Source: Bacteroidaceae bacterium HV4-6-C5C (GTDB taxonomy: Bacteria > Bacteroidota > Bacteroidia > Bacteroidales > Bacteroidaceae). Taken from it: 64,000 nt of DNA. Location: positions 62,001 to 126,000 of the forward strand of contig VOIU01000008.1 of assembly GCA_007896885.1 (NCBI GenBank). The letters run 5' to 3'. Below the pieces are notes generated by a model that saw nothing but the letters and a program-made list of their open reading frames with translations, made no database searches and was not told the DNA's origin. Within the stretch, counting starts at the first letter, position 1; every line of letters begins with the position of its first letter. Positions 44,557 to 53,548 of this stretch are shown here, piece after piece. Made by a program: the position numbers and the translations under genes.

Positions 44557-45846
44557 ATGATAGACCGAAATATCCAGCCGTTGATTCGTGAGCCGCAATT
44601 ATCGACAGTACCTTCTCCCGAAAAGCGTGTGATGCGCAATGGAATTCCAATGTATATACTTTCCGGTGGAGATCATGAGGTGGTGCGTATTGACTTTGTA
44701 ATACGTGCGGGGCGCTGGTTTCAGACGCAACATTTGCAGGCTTTGTTTACTAACCGTATGCTACGTGAAGGTACTCGCAAATATGCCGCATCAGAGATTG
44801 CTGAAAAGCTCGACTATTACGGTGCCTGGCTTGAACTATCTTGTTCTTCGGAGCACTCTTATATAACTTTGTATTCGTTGTGCAAGTATCTTCCCGAGAC
44901 GCTGGATATTCTTGAATCTATCATAAAGGAACCTTTGTTTCCGGATAAAGAGCTACAAATAGTCATCGAGAATAATCTTCAACAATATCATATAAACCGG
45001 ACAAAAGTTGATTTTCTGGCGCATCGTTCATTAATGCAGAGTATCTATGGAGAGCATCACCCATGCGGGCAAGTGACCGAGGAGGGCGATTACCGCACTA
45101 TAACTCCTTTAGTTTTAAATGATTTTTATAAACGTTATTATACTTCGGGTAATTGCAGTATCTACCTTGCCGGGAAGGTAGATGAAGATGTCATAAAGAG
45201 GGTTAGCAGTTTGTTTGGAAATGAAAGCTTTGGATCAGACTTTCAGCCGATAGATGCAAAAAAATACGTAATAGAGACCAATGACGAAAAACGTATCTTT
45301 GTAGAACGTCCCGATGCTATGCAGAGTGCTGTACGTATGGGCATGTCATCTTTGGATATTCTTCATCCCGATTTTCTCAAATTCAGAGTTGTAGTAACTC
45401 TTTTAGGTGGATATTTCGGGAGTCGGTTAATGTCTAATATTCGTGAAGATAAAGGTTATACTTATGGCATTTCATCCTCTATCCAAACTTATCCCGGCAG
45501 TGGTCTGTTTGCCATTGCTACTGAAGCTGCCAATGAGTTTGTTGAGCCTCTGATTAAAGAAGTGTATCATGAAATTACCCGACTACAAAGCGATCTGGTT
45601 CCGGACGAAGAGTTGTCTATGGTGAAAAATTATATGATGGGAGAGATGTGCCGTAACTACGAGTCGGTATTCTCATTGGTCGATGCTTGGATATTCAATC
45701 ACAGTTTCGGCTTACCGGATAGTTATGCGGAAGATTCGGCAAGAGCTATCGAAACCATAACTCCTGCGTATATTCGCGATTTGGCTCAACAATATTTATG
45801 TAAAGATACATTAAAAGAAGTCGTATCTGGCAAAAAAATATTATAA
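44557..45846 (+). CDS. M16 peptidase-family protein lacking the HxxEH zinc motif
   Basis: A 429-residue protein with the two-domain M16 (insulinase/processing peptidase) pattern: VIRAGRWFQ near residue 50 and a C-terminal half with EDKGYTYGISSS (the Arg/Tyr region of subunits that complete the active site). The position normally occupied by HxxEH reads HLQALFTN, so the second His and the Glu are missing and the protein should not hydrolyse peptides alone. No signal peptide is present. In heterodimeric M16 enzymes one subunit is inactive in this way; no active partner is in the window. Confidence 0.8.
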   Translation: MIDRNIQPLIREPQLSTVPSPEKRVMRNGIPMYILSGGDHEVVRIDFVIRAGRWFQTQHLQALFTNRMLREGTRKYAASEIAEKLDYYGAWLELSCSSEHSYITLYSLCKYLPETLDILESIIKEPLFPDKELQIVIENNLQQYHINRTKVDFLAHRSLMQSIYGEHHPCGQVTEEGDYRTITPLVLNDFYKRYYTSGNCSIYLAGKVDEDVIKRVSSLFGNESFGSDFQPIDAKKYVIETNDEKRIFVERPDAMQSAVRMGMSSLDILHPDFLKFRVVVTLLGGYFGSRLMSNIREDKGYTYGISSSIQTYPGSGLFAIATEAANEFVEPLIKEVYHEITRLQSDLVPDEELSMVKNYMMGEMCRNYESVFSLVDAWIFNHSFGLPDSYAEDSARAIETITPAYIRDLAQQYLCKDTLKEVVSGKKIL

Positions 45847-45883
45847 AACCTTTCATGCATCTGTGCTTTTTAACAGATACTAT

Positions 45884-45891
45884 TATCTTTG
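45884..45891 (+). promoter_or_regulatory. -7 element ahead of the MORN-repeat gene
   Basis: TATCTTTG matches TAnnTTTG, 38 bp after the M16 gene stop and about 150 bp before the MORN start. No -33 TTG is visible. The long leader holds no hairpin that I could identify. Confidence 0.4.
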
Positions 45892-46041
45892 TGATATTCG
45901 TAAAGGGAATAGATGTAACAAGTTTGATGCTTTTTGCGTCTCATTAAATGGACGGCATTGTCGACACGTTTCTAAAATATTTGGATATGCCGTATTACAA
46001 TATTAGGATTAAACATTTTTTTATTTAGCACTAAATTCCGA

Positions 46042-47199
46042 ATGAGATATTTATATACCACACTCGCTTTCGTATTTACTTTATCTTGCGGGGTGAAAGC
46101 CCAAGAGAAAGAAGGTTTCTTCAGTAAACTGAAAGATTCGTTTTCTTCGGAAATCGTAATAGGTACCTACACTTTTAAAGATGGATCGGTGTATACCGGT
46201 GAAATGAGTAAGCGTAAGCCTCATGGAAAAGGTAAAACTGTTTTTAAGAACGGTGATGTCTTTGAAGGAGAATATGTCAGAGGGAAACGTGAAGGATATG
46301 GTACCTACACTTTTACCGATGGTGAGAAGTATGAAGGACAATGGTACCAAGACCAGCAACACGGAAAAGGCATTTACTATTTCTTGAATAACAATCGCTA
46401 TGACGGCATGTGGTATCAGGATTACCAGCAAGGTCATGGAATAATGTACTACTACAATGGCGACGTTTATGAAGGCGAATGGGCGAAAGATAAACGCGAA
46501 GGCAAAGGTACTTACGCTTGGAAGAACGGCTCCAAATATACCGGTTCATGGAAAAACGATAAAAAGAATGGAGAGGGTGTTCTTCTTTGGAACGATGGCT
46601 CCAAATATGATGGACAGTGGAAAGAAGATATGCGCGAAGGTAAAGGAACCTTTGAATATGCCAATGGTGACAAATATGTAGGAGATTGGGTTGATGATAT
46701 GCAGCACGGTAAGGGTATTTACTTTTTCCACACAGGCGATCGTTATGAAGGAATGTATATACAAGGTGAACGTACAGGATCGGGCATCTACTACCATGCC
46801 AATGGAAATAAATATGTTGGCGATTTTAAAGACGGGGTACAGGAAGGAAAGGGTACATTCACATGGGTCAACGGTGCCGTATACGAAGGAGATTGGAAAG
46901 ATAATGTCCGTACAGGATACGGCGTATATAAGTGGAATGCCGGGGATTCTTATGAAGGTGAATGGAAAGATAATAACTTTGACGGTCAGGGAACTTTGAC
47001 TCTAACCGATGGTACACGCTATAAAGGACATTTCTCGAATGGACTCGAAGATGGGAGTGGAGTGCAGCAGGATAAAGAGGGAAATCGCTATGAAGGTTTC
47101 TTTAAACAAGGCAAAAAGCATGGTCCCTTTATAGAAACGGATAAAGACGGTAAGGTAATCCGAAAAGGAACCTATAAAATGGGTAAGATTGAGAATTAA
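46042..47199 (+). CDS. Secreted MORN-repeat protein
   Basis: A 385-residue protein with signal peptide MRYLYTTLAFVFTLSCGVKAQ and then about 14 consecutive MORN repeats of 23 residues (pattern GxGxxxxxxGxxYxGxWxxxxxxG; for example NGDVYEGEWAKDKREGK) from about residue 41 to 363, with a partial last repeat. MORN repeats form an extended beta-hairpin rod that binds partners or membranes. The signal peptide places it in the periplasm or at the surface. No catalytic domain is attached, so it is a scaffold of unknown role. It ends just before a bidirectional terminator shared with prs. Confidence 0.93.
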   Translation: MRYLYTTLAFVFTLSCGVKAQEKEGFFSKLKDSFSSEIVIGTYTFKDGSVYTGEMSKRKPHGKGKTVFKNGDVFEGEYVRGKREGYGTYTFTDGEKYEGQWYQDQQHGKGIYYFLNNNRYDGMWYQDYQQGHGIMYYYNGDVYEGEWAKDKREGKGTYAWKNGSKYTGSWKNDKKNGEGVLLWNDGSKYDGQWKEDMREGKGTFEYANGDKYVGDWVDDMQHGKGIYFFHTGDRYEGMYIQGERTGSGIYYHANGNKYVGDFKDGVQEGKGTFTWVNGAVYEGDWKDNVRTGYGVYKWNAGDSYEGEWKDNNFDGQGTLTLTDGTRYKGHFSNGLEDGSGVQQDKEGNRYEGFFKQGKKHGPFIETDKDGKVIRKGTYKMGKIEN

Positions 47200-47200
47200 A

Positions 47201-47241
47201 GATATAAAAAGAGCATCCGATGAAGATGCTCTTTTTATATC
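47201..47241. terminator. Bidirectional terminator between the MORN gene and prs
   Basis: Seventeen-bp perfect inverted repeat (47201-47217 and 47225-47241) with core AAAGAGCATC / GATGCTCTTT and a 7-nt loop. A and T runs flank both sides, so it can terminate both converging genes. It begins 1 bp after the MORN stop and ends 16 bp before the prs stop. Confidence 0.9.
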
Positions 47242-47257
47242 CATAGTTATGAAATAA

Positions 47258-48196
47258 TCAGATAATATATTGTGAACTGATTGACTCGTTGTTCACTACC
47301 CGCTTAATCGTTTCGGCAAACATTGCTGCAATGCTAAGCTGCTTTACTTTCGCACATTTTTTAGAGTAAGGAATACTATCTGTAAATACGATTTCGGTTA
47401 AACCGGATTCCTGTACACGGAACGATGCGGGATCGGACATCACACAGTGACTGGCAATGGCACGTACTGATTTAGCACCGGCTTTCAACATCATATCTCC
47501 AGCTTTGGTGATTGTGCCTGCCGTATCAACAATATCATCCACCAAGACAACATTTTTATTACTTACATCTCCGATGATTTGCATGGAAGCCACTTCGTTG
47601 GCTTTTTCTCGCGACTTGTTACAAAGCACCAAAGGTACATCCAAGTATTTAGAGAAAGTACTTGCACGTTTTGAACCACCCACATCCGGAGTTGCAATAA
47701 CCAAATCTTCCAATCCTAGAGATTGGATGTATGGAAGAAATACTGCCGATGCGTATAAGTGGTCTACCGGAATATTAAAGAAGCCTTGAATTTGGTCAGC
47801 ATGGAGATCCATGGTGATTAAACGGTCAATACCTGCAACTGAAAGAATGTCAGCTACTAATTTTGCTCCGATAGAAACACGTGGCTTGTCTTTTCTGTCT
47901 TGTCTTGCCCAACCGAAATATGGAATAACTGCAATTACGCTCTTTGCCGATGCTCTTTTGGCTGCATCGATCATAAGAAGAAGTTCCATCAAATTGTCCG
48001 AATTCGGAAAAGTAGATTGTACCAGGAAAACATGTGCCCCACGGATAGACTCTTCGTAAGAAACTGCAAACTCACCATCGGCAAAGTGATTGATATTCAT
48101 CTTACCCAAAGGACAGCCCAAACTTGCACAAATTTTTTCTGCAAGGTATCTCGAGTTTGTTCCCGAAAATACCATGAAAGGTGCTTTTTCGCTCAT
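47258..48196 (-). CDS. prs: Ribose-phosphate pyrophosphokinase
   Basis: Makes PRPP from ribose-5-phosphate and ATP, the precursor for purines, pyrimidines, histidine, tryptophan and NAD. The 312 residues include FSGTNSRYLAEKI, the NHFADGE segment, YFGWARQDRK, DLHADQIQGFF and the PRPP loop VVLVDDIVDTAGT. The product is used by the PurF-like protein and TrpD in this window, although it is under its own promoter. Confidence 0.97.
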   Translation of the reverse strand: MSEKAPFMVFSGTNSRYLAEKICASLGCPLGKMNINHFADGEFAVSYEESIRGAHVFLVQSTFPNSDNLMELLLMIDAAKRASAKSVIAVIPYFGWARQDRKDKPRVSIGAKLVADILSVAGIDRLITMDLHADQIQGFFNIPVDHLYASAVFLPYIQSLGLEDLVIATPDVGGSKRASTFSKYLDVPLVLCNKSREKANEVASMQIIGDVSNKNVVLVDDIVDTAGTITKAGDMMLKAGAKSVRAIASHCVMSDPASFRVQESGLTEIVFTDSIPYSKKCAKVKQLSIAAMFAETIKRVVNNESISSQYII

Positions 48197-48229
48197 TGTA
48201 TAATGTTACCTTTTGATTTAATTTGCGTG

Positions 48230-48261
48230 CAAAGGTATGAATTTCCCTCTACATATAACAA
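48230..48261 (-). promoter_or_regulatory. prs promoter
   Basis: Minus strand -7 TACCTTTG (48230-48237) and -33 TTG (48259-48261) with a 21-bp spacer, 34 bp before the prs ATG. Confidence 0.65.
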
Positions 48262-48304
48262 GAGTTATTGTAGAAAAAATATTTTTCTTTCCGGTATTTA
48301 TTTG

Positions 48305-48312
48305 TAGCTTTG
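48305..48312 (+). promoter_or_regulatory. -7 element ahead of the double sensor kinase
   Basis: TAGCTTTG matches TAnnTTTG, 63 bp before the GTG start. It is back to back with the prs promoter; no -33 TTG is seen. Confidence 0.45.
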
Positions 48313-48375
48313 CTCATCATACATTTATTCATAATTATATAGTAAAGTATATCATTTTTACGTTGAAATGAATTT

Positions 48376-51300
48376 GTGAAAAGACTTATCTTTATTCCAT
48401 TCTTAGGCTTATTGGGGGTATGTATGACACTTGTTTCCTGTTTAGGAACGGCTCCCACGAAAGAAGTAGAATTGATTGATTCGCTCAATCAGTTGTCTTA
48501 TGCATTGCGTTACAAAAATTTGGATTCTTCTTATAGCGCTGCGGGTAAAGCTTATCGCCAGGTAAATATGTATAAGCAAGGAAAGGCTGAAGCTGCCAAT
48601 AATTTGGGTTTCTGTGCATTTATGCGTATGGATTTTGAAAAAGCGGAACGTCTGCATAAGGAAGTATATGAGCTTACTAAGAATGAGTTGGAATTGCTGA
48701 TTGCTGATATTGGGTTGATGAAGGTTTATCAGCGCACTTCTATGAATAAAGAATTTTATGATTATCGCAACAGTGCACTGGTGCGAATGAGAAGAATAAA
48801 TGAAGACACCAATCTTTTTGTCGACAGGCACGAACGGGAACGTTTGAATTATGCTAGGTCGGAGTTCAATATTGTCTCTGCGATATATTATTATTATTTG
48901 CAACAGCGTCCCGAGGCCATGGCTTCCATTAATGACATCAAACCGGATGAAGAACTTCAGACCGATACAGCCCAGATTCTTTATTATCATTATATAAAAG
49001 CCTCTGCTTCCCTCTGTGAAGGTGATACTCCGGATGATGAACGTCTAAACGAATTTGATGACCTTTATATGACATGGAAAATGGCTTCTCACGGAGGTTA
49101 CCTATATTTTGAAGGAAACGGTATACAAGGTATTGCCAACTTGATGTCTTCTCCCGATGCTTTTCTTTTTTTTAAGGAGCAACGCTCTTACGCACTCAGT
49201 CAAATGGGATACCCCGTTGATTCATTACTGCCTTTGCATCTCGGACAATTGGCTTTGCAAAAATTTAAAAAGTACAATGACTTATATCAGATATCAGGAA
49301 CTTATGTTTCTATCGGCAAATACTTGAATTTGCACGGTAAATATAGAGAAGCACTGGATACGCTGACGCGCTCGCTCGATTGTGTGAATGAGCATCACCG
49401 ACGGTTTTATAAATGTAATGATAGTCTGGACTGGTTGAGAGCATTTGATTATAGAGATACTATCAGTACAGAAAAAGTATGGATACAACGCAAAATAAAA
49501 ACCGTGCCCGAATGGATATCACGTATACGTGAACAAATGAGCGTGGCATACGCTGGCATGAATATGAAGGTACGGTCCGACTATAATCGTAATATTTACT
49601 TGGATATTCTTGAAGATACACGTCAGGATAAAGAGTGGGAAAGCCGTTACCAAGCTCTTGAAAGTGAAGCCAGGCAATTGAACATTGTGCTCTCTGTTGT
49701 TATAGGTGGTTTTATATTGGTTATGATCTTGTTCGGACTATTGAATAAGACTTCCAAGAAACGTCACAAGAATCATTTGGACAGGTTGCGCAGAATGCTT
49801 GATATCTGTCAGAAGATTACAGCTTCTATTCCTGTGGATGCCCGAAGTGAAGAGGATATTGTGGAGGCTATTCTGCAAACAGTAGGTAGTGAAATAGAAG
49901 AATTGTTTGGAACGGAAAATATAGGAATTGTTGATAAACACTTGGTAATTGGTAAAAAGCTGAATAAAGACGAAAGGGCAATGGTGAAAGTCATTGCTCC
50001 TTATATAACTTGGGCACTTGAAAATGGAATGACTTCTGTGCTGCTTGGCGACGAACGCAGGCGTTTAGAAAAGCAGCGTTACGTATACGAACAACATATT
50101 GCGGAAAACAAACGCCAAAATGTAGTAAAGAAAGCGTGTCTTGCAATAGTTAATGGTATCCATCCGTATATTGATCGTATTATTAACGAGGTGCATAAGT
50201 TAACGGAAAAAGGATATATAAATGATGCGGCTATAAAAATTGAAAAATATCAGTACATTGATGAACTGGTAACCACAATAAATGAATACAATGACATTCT
50301 GGCTTTATGGATCAAGATGAAGCAGGGAACGCTGAATTTGAATATTGAAACATTCCAATTGAATGAACTTTTCGACTTAATACGAAAGGGAGAAAGGGCA
50401 TTTGAGATGAAACATCAACAGTTGGAAGTACTACCGACAGATGCTTATGTAAAAGCTGATAAGGCTTTGACCCTCTTCATGATTAATACACTTGCTGAGA
50501 ACGCCCGCAAATACACTCCACAGGGAGGAAACATTAAAGTATATGCAGAAGTTACCGATACTTACGTTGAAATATCGGTGCAGGATACGGGGTGTGGTTT
50601 GAGCGAGAAAGATGTTACCCGTATTGTAGGGGAAAAACTTTATAATTCCCAAGAGATAGGTATACAAGACGCAATTGACAAGAATGAATTGCTCAAGAAT
50701 AAAGGCAGTGGTTTTGGTTTGATGAACTGCAAGGGCATCATTGAAAAATATCGTAAAACAAATACACTGTTTAGTGTTTGCCTGTTTAATATAGAAAGCG
50801 CGATAGGAAAAGGAAGCCGTTTCTATTTTCGTTTGCCGGTAGGTATACGCAAAACGCTACATTTGTTATTTCTGATTTTGGGGCTGTCTTCCAGCCTCAT
50901 GTCATGTTCTGATCCCGTAGAGAGGACCATGGATCAACCGGATAAAACATTGGTACAGATAGAGCAGGATACACTTTCCCGAAAAGCTGAGATGGAATAC
51001 GAAAAGCTATTAAATAAGGCCTCAAAATATGCTGATGGTGCCTATTACTGCAATGTAGATCATAATTATGAGCGGGCTTTGCTCTATGCGGACTCTGCAA
51101 TATCTTGTCTGAATGCGCATTACAAGAAATATTCCCGTTTCCCACATCGATTTATGAAGCTGAAGGGGGAAGGTGATCCTGCCGAATGGGATTGGTGGAA
51201 TAAGATTTTTAATTCAGACTTTCATGTCATACTTGATGTCCGTAATGAGGCTGCTGTTGCTTTTCTTGCTCTAAAACAATGGGATGGATATACCTATAAT

Positions 51301-52767
51301 AATATGGCCTATACGACCCTCTATAAATTACTTGGCGAGGACCAATCGCTCGAAAAATATTGTAGGCAATTGGAACGTTCCACTAATAATAAAATGGTCG
51401 GGGTAATCCTTTCTGTAATATTGTTAGGGTTGCTAATATTTGGATATTATATCTTGTATATCCGCAAGCGACTGGTTAATAGATGGAATTTGGAACAGGT
51501 CTTTGAAATTAATGAAAATATATTTTCAGCTTCTCTTTCGCAAGCATCCGAATTGGAGGAAATACTTAAGCGTGAAGAGGATACCATAAGATACATTCCC
51601 CGGCAAATTGTGGATAAGGCGTTTGATTCCGTCAATGAGCTTTTGACTATTGATAGGTTTGGCATTGCAGTTTATAATGAGTTTACCAACCAATTGGAAT
51701 ATGCTTCTAACCCGGATCAAGACAATTTAACGGCCTTGGGAGATATGGAGCATAACGAGGCCAGCATGAATGTGGTGCAGCGTTGTTATGATAAGCAGGC
51801 TCACTTGTCGGAAAACAATATCAATGCTTATCCTTTGATGGTTGATACTGTGGAAGAATCGCGCTGCATAGGGGTGTTGTATATAGAGAACAGGGAGAAC
51901 AACAATCAGGAATCGGATTCTTTATTACTTGAGTTGATAGCCCGATACGTGGCCATTGTGGTTTTTAATGCGGTAGTGAAGATAGCGACAAAATACCGGG
52001 ATATTGAATCGGCACATGAAGAGGCTTACCGGGCTTCATGGGAAGACAGTATGCTGCATGTACAAAACATGGTGCTGGACAATTGCCTCTCCACCATTAA
52101 ACATGAGACCATATATTACCCTAATAAGATAAAACAGCTTATTAGTAAGGAACTGTCTGGTAACTTGTCTGAGGCGGAGGAGTTGGAAACGATTTCAGCT
52201 ATAAGTGAATTGGCTGAATACTACAAAGGAATATATACCATACTAAGCTCCTGTGCTTCCCGGCAACTGGAAGAAGTGACTTTTCGTAGGGGAGTGGTTC
52301 AGGTGAATAACTTGTTTGAATGTGCTTCGAAGTATTTCCGCAACTCGATAAAAGGTAAAACGTTTGCGATCAATCTTCATATTGATCCTTCCAATGCAAA
52401 AGTTACGGGCGATTTTATCTTGTTACGTTTCTTATTGGAAAGTTTGATTGACGAGGCGTTGTCTGTACCCCTTGACGGTGAATTGTACCTTGACGCCAAG
52501 CCTGACGGTGAATACATCCGCTTCTCTTTTACTGATAAACGGAGGACGAAAACTTTGGAAGAACTTAATCAGCTATTTTATCCGGAGCTAAACCGAATGA
52601 CAACCAATATAGCGAAAGGAGACTTGAAAGAAACGGAGTACCTCATATGCAAACAAATTATTCGCGACCATGACGAGTTTGCCGGAAGACGTGGCTGTCG
52701 GATTATAGCGGAGCCTGCCGAAGAAGGATTTACGGTCTGCTTTACAGTACCAGTGAGAAATAAATAA
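48376..52767 (+). CDS. Double-module membrane sensor histidine kinase (DUF5112/DUF5113-type)
   Basis: A 1463-residue protein that looks like two membrane sensors joined. Module 1: lipoprotein-like signal (LVSC, Cys22), helical TPR-like periplasmic part, membrane helix about 437-456, possible phospho-His596 (GIHPYID) and an intact HATPase (Asn709 in ENARKYTP, DTGCG 737-741, KGSGFG 776-781). Module 2 begins with a second signal-like hydrophobic stretch at 828-842 ending LMSC (Cys844), then a short TPR-like part, a helix at 1007-1030, a GAF-like region, KHETIYYP (His1243) and a degenerate ATPase without clear N or G boxes. The start is GTG at 48376, because the nearby ATG frame stops after three codons. 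The response regulator gene follows by 12 bp. Confidence 0.85.
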   Translation: MKRLIFIPFLGLLGVCMTLVSCLGTAPTKEVELIDSLNQLSYALRYKNLDSSYSAAGKAYRQVNMYKQGKAEAANNLGFCAFMRMDFEKAERLHKEVYELTKNELELLIADIGLMKVYQRTSMNKEFYDYRNSALVRMRRINEDTNLFVDRHERERLNYARSEFNIVSAIYYYYLQQRPEAMASINDIKPDEELQTDTAQILYYHYIKASASLCEGDTPDDERLNEFDDLYMTWKMASHGGYLYFEGNGIQGIANLMSSPDAFLFFKEQRSYALSQMGYPVDSLLPLHLGQLALQKFKKYNDLYQISGTYVSIGKYLNLHGKYREALDTLTRSLDCVNEHHRRFYKCNDSLDWLRAFDYRDTISTEKVWIQRKIKTVPEWISRIREQMSVAYAGMNMKVRSDYNRNIYLDILEDTRQDKEWESRYQALESEARQLNIVLSVVIGGFILVMILFGLLNKTSKKRHKNHLDRLRRMLDICQKITASIPVDARSEEDIVEAILQTVGSEIEELFGTENIGIVDKHLVIGKKLNKDERAMVKVIAPYITWALENGMTSVLLGDERRRLEKQRYVYEQHIAENKRQNVVKKACLAIVNGIHPYIDRIINEVHKLTEKGYINDAAIKIEKYQYIDELVTTINEYNDILALWIKMKQGTLNLNIETFQLNELFDLIRKGERAFEMKHQQLEVLPTDAYVKADKALTLFMINTLAENARKYTPQGGNIKVYAEVTDTYVEISVQDTGCGLSEKDVTRIVGEKLYNSQEIGIQDAIDKNELLKNKGSGFGLMNCKGIIEKYRKTNTLFSVCLFNIESAIGKGSRFYFRLPVGIRKTLHLLFLILGLSSSLMSCSDPVERTMDQPDKTLVQIEQDTLSRKAEMEYEKLLNKASKYADGAYYCNVDHNYERALLYADSAISCLNAHYKKYSRFPHRFMKLKGEGDPAEWDWWNKIFNSDFHVILDVRNEAAVAFLALKQWDGYTYNNMAYTTLYKLLGEDQSLEKYCRQLERSTNNKMVGVILSVILLGLLIFGYYILYIRKRLVNRWNLEQVFEINENIFSASLSQASELEEILKREEDTIRYIPRQIVDKAFDSVNELLTIDRFGIAVYNEFTNQLEYASNPDQDNLTALGDMEHNEASMNVVQRCYDKQAHLSENNINAYPLMVDTVEESRCIGVLYIENRENNNQESDSLLLELIARYVAIVVFNAVVKIATKYRDIESAHEEAYRASWEDSMLHVQNMVLDNCLSTIKHETIYYPNKIKQLISKELSGNLSEAEELETISAISELAEYYKGIYTILSSCASRQLEEVTFRRGVVQVNNLFECASKYFRNSIKGKTFAINLHIDPSNAKVTGDFILLRFLLESLIDEALSVPLDGELYLDAKPDGEYIRFSFTDKRRTKTLEELNQLFYPELNRMTTNIAKGDLKETEYLICKQIIRDHDEFAGRRGCRIIAEPAEEGFTVCFTVPVRNK

Positions 52768-52779
52768 AGAAATATACTT

Positions 52780-53508
52780 ATGGAAGATAAAAAATTTAAA
52801 GTAATCATCGTTGAAGATGTAAAGCTTGAACTGAAGGGTACGGAAGAAATCTTCCGTCATGAGATCCCCAATGCTGAAGTGATAGGTACTGCCATGACTG
52901 AGCAGGATTTTTGGGTACTCATGGAAAAGGAAATTCCGGAGCTGGTCTTGCTTGATTTGGGTTTAGGAGGTTCTACTACTATTGGGGTGGAAATTTGCCG
53001 CTCCATCTTTAAAAAATATCCGGGAGTACATGTTCTTATCTTTACCGGAGAGATTCTTAATGAAAAGCTTTGGGTAGACGTGTTGAATGCAGGTGCCGAT
53101 GGAATAATTCTTAAGACCGGTGAATTGCTCACCAAAACAGACGTTCAAGCTGTGATGGAAGGGAAAAAACTGGTGTTCAATTATCCTATTCTCGAAAAGA
53201 TTGTGGAACGGTTTAAGCAATCGGTTTATAATGAGACCAAACGGCAGGAAGCTGTGATTAACTATGATATCGATGAATACGATGAGCGCTTTTTGCGCCA
53301 TCTAGCTCTTGGCTATACCAAAGAGATGATTGCTAATTTAAAAGGAATGCCGTTTGGAGTGAAATCTTTGGAAAAGCGGCAAAACGATTTAGTAAATCGT
53401 CTTTTTCCACAAGGAGAGAGGTTAGGGGTGAATGCGACCCGTTTGGTTGTTCGTGCTCTTGAACTTCGTATCCTTGATATCGACAACCTTCAGGAAGATG
53501 AAGAATAA
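52780..53508 (+). CDS. Response regulator with LuxR-like output domain
   Basis: A 242-residue partner of the preceding kinase. The receiver has the acidic pair in VIIVEDVK, phospho-acceptor Asp59 in LVLLDLGLGG, the Thr in IFTGE and Lys in ILKTGE. The C-terminal part from about 165 (DERFLRHLALGYTKEMIANL then VKSLEKRQNDLVNRLF) has the layout of a LuxR/NarL-type helix-turn-helix, although divergent. It should bind DNA after phosphorylation. It starts 12 bp after the kinase, and the AbgT transporter begins 40 bp later, which makes the transporter a likely target or co-regulated gene. Confidence 0.9.
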   Translation: MEDKKFKVIIVEDVKLELKGTEEIFRHEIPNAEVIGTAMTEQDFWVLMEKEIPELVLLDLGLGGSTTIGVEICRSIFKKYPGVHVLIFTGEILNEKLWVDVLNAGADGIILKTGELLTKTDVQAVMEGKKLVFNYPILEKIVERFKQSVYNETKRQEAVINYDIDEYDERFLRHLALGYTKEMIANLKGMPFGVKSLEKRQNDLVNRLFPQGERLGVNATRLVVRALELRILDIDNLQEDEE

Positions 53509-53548
53509 TCTGTAACAGATTCGGCTATTATAAAATTGAACCTTGCAA

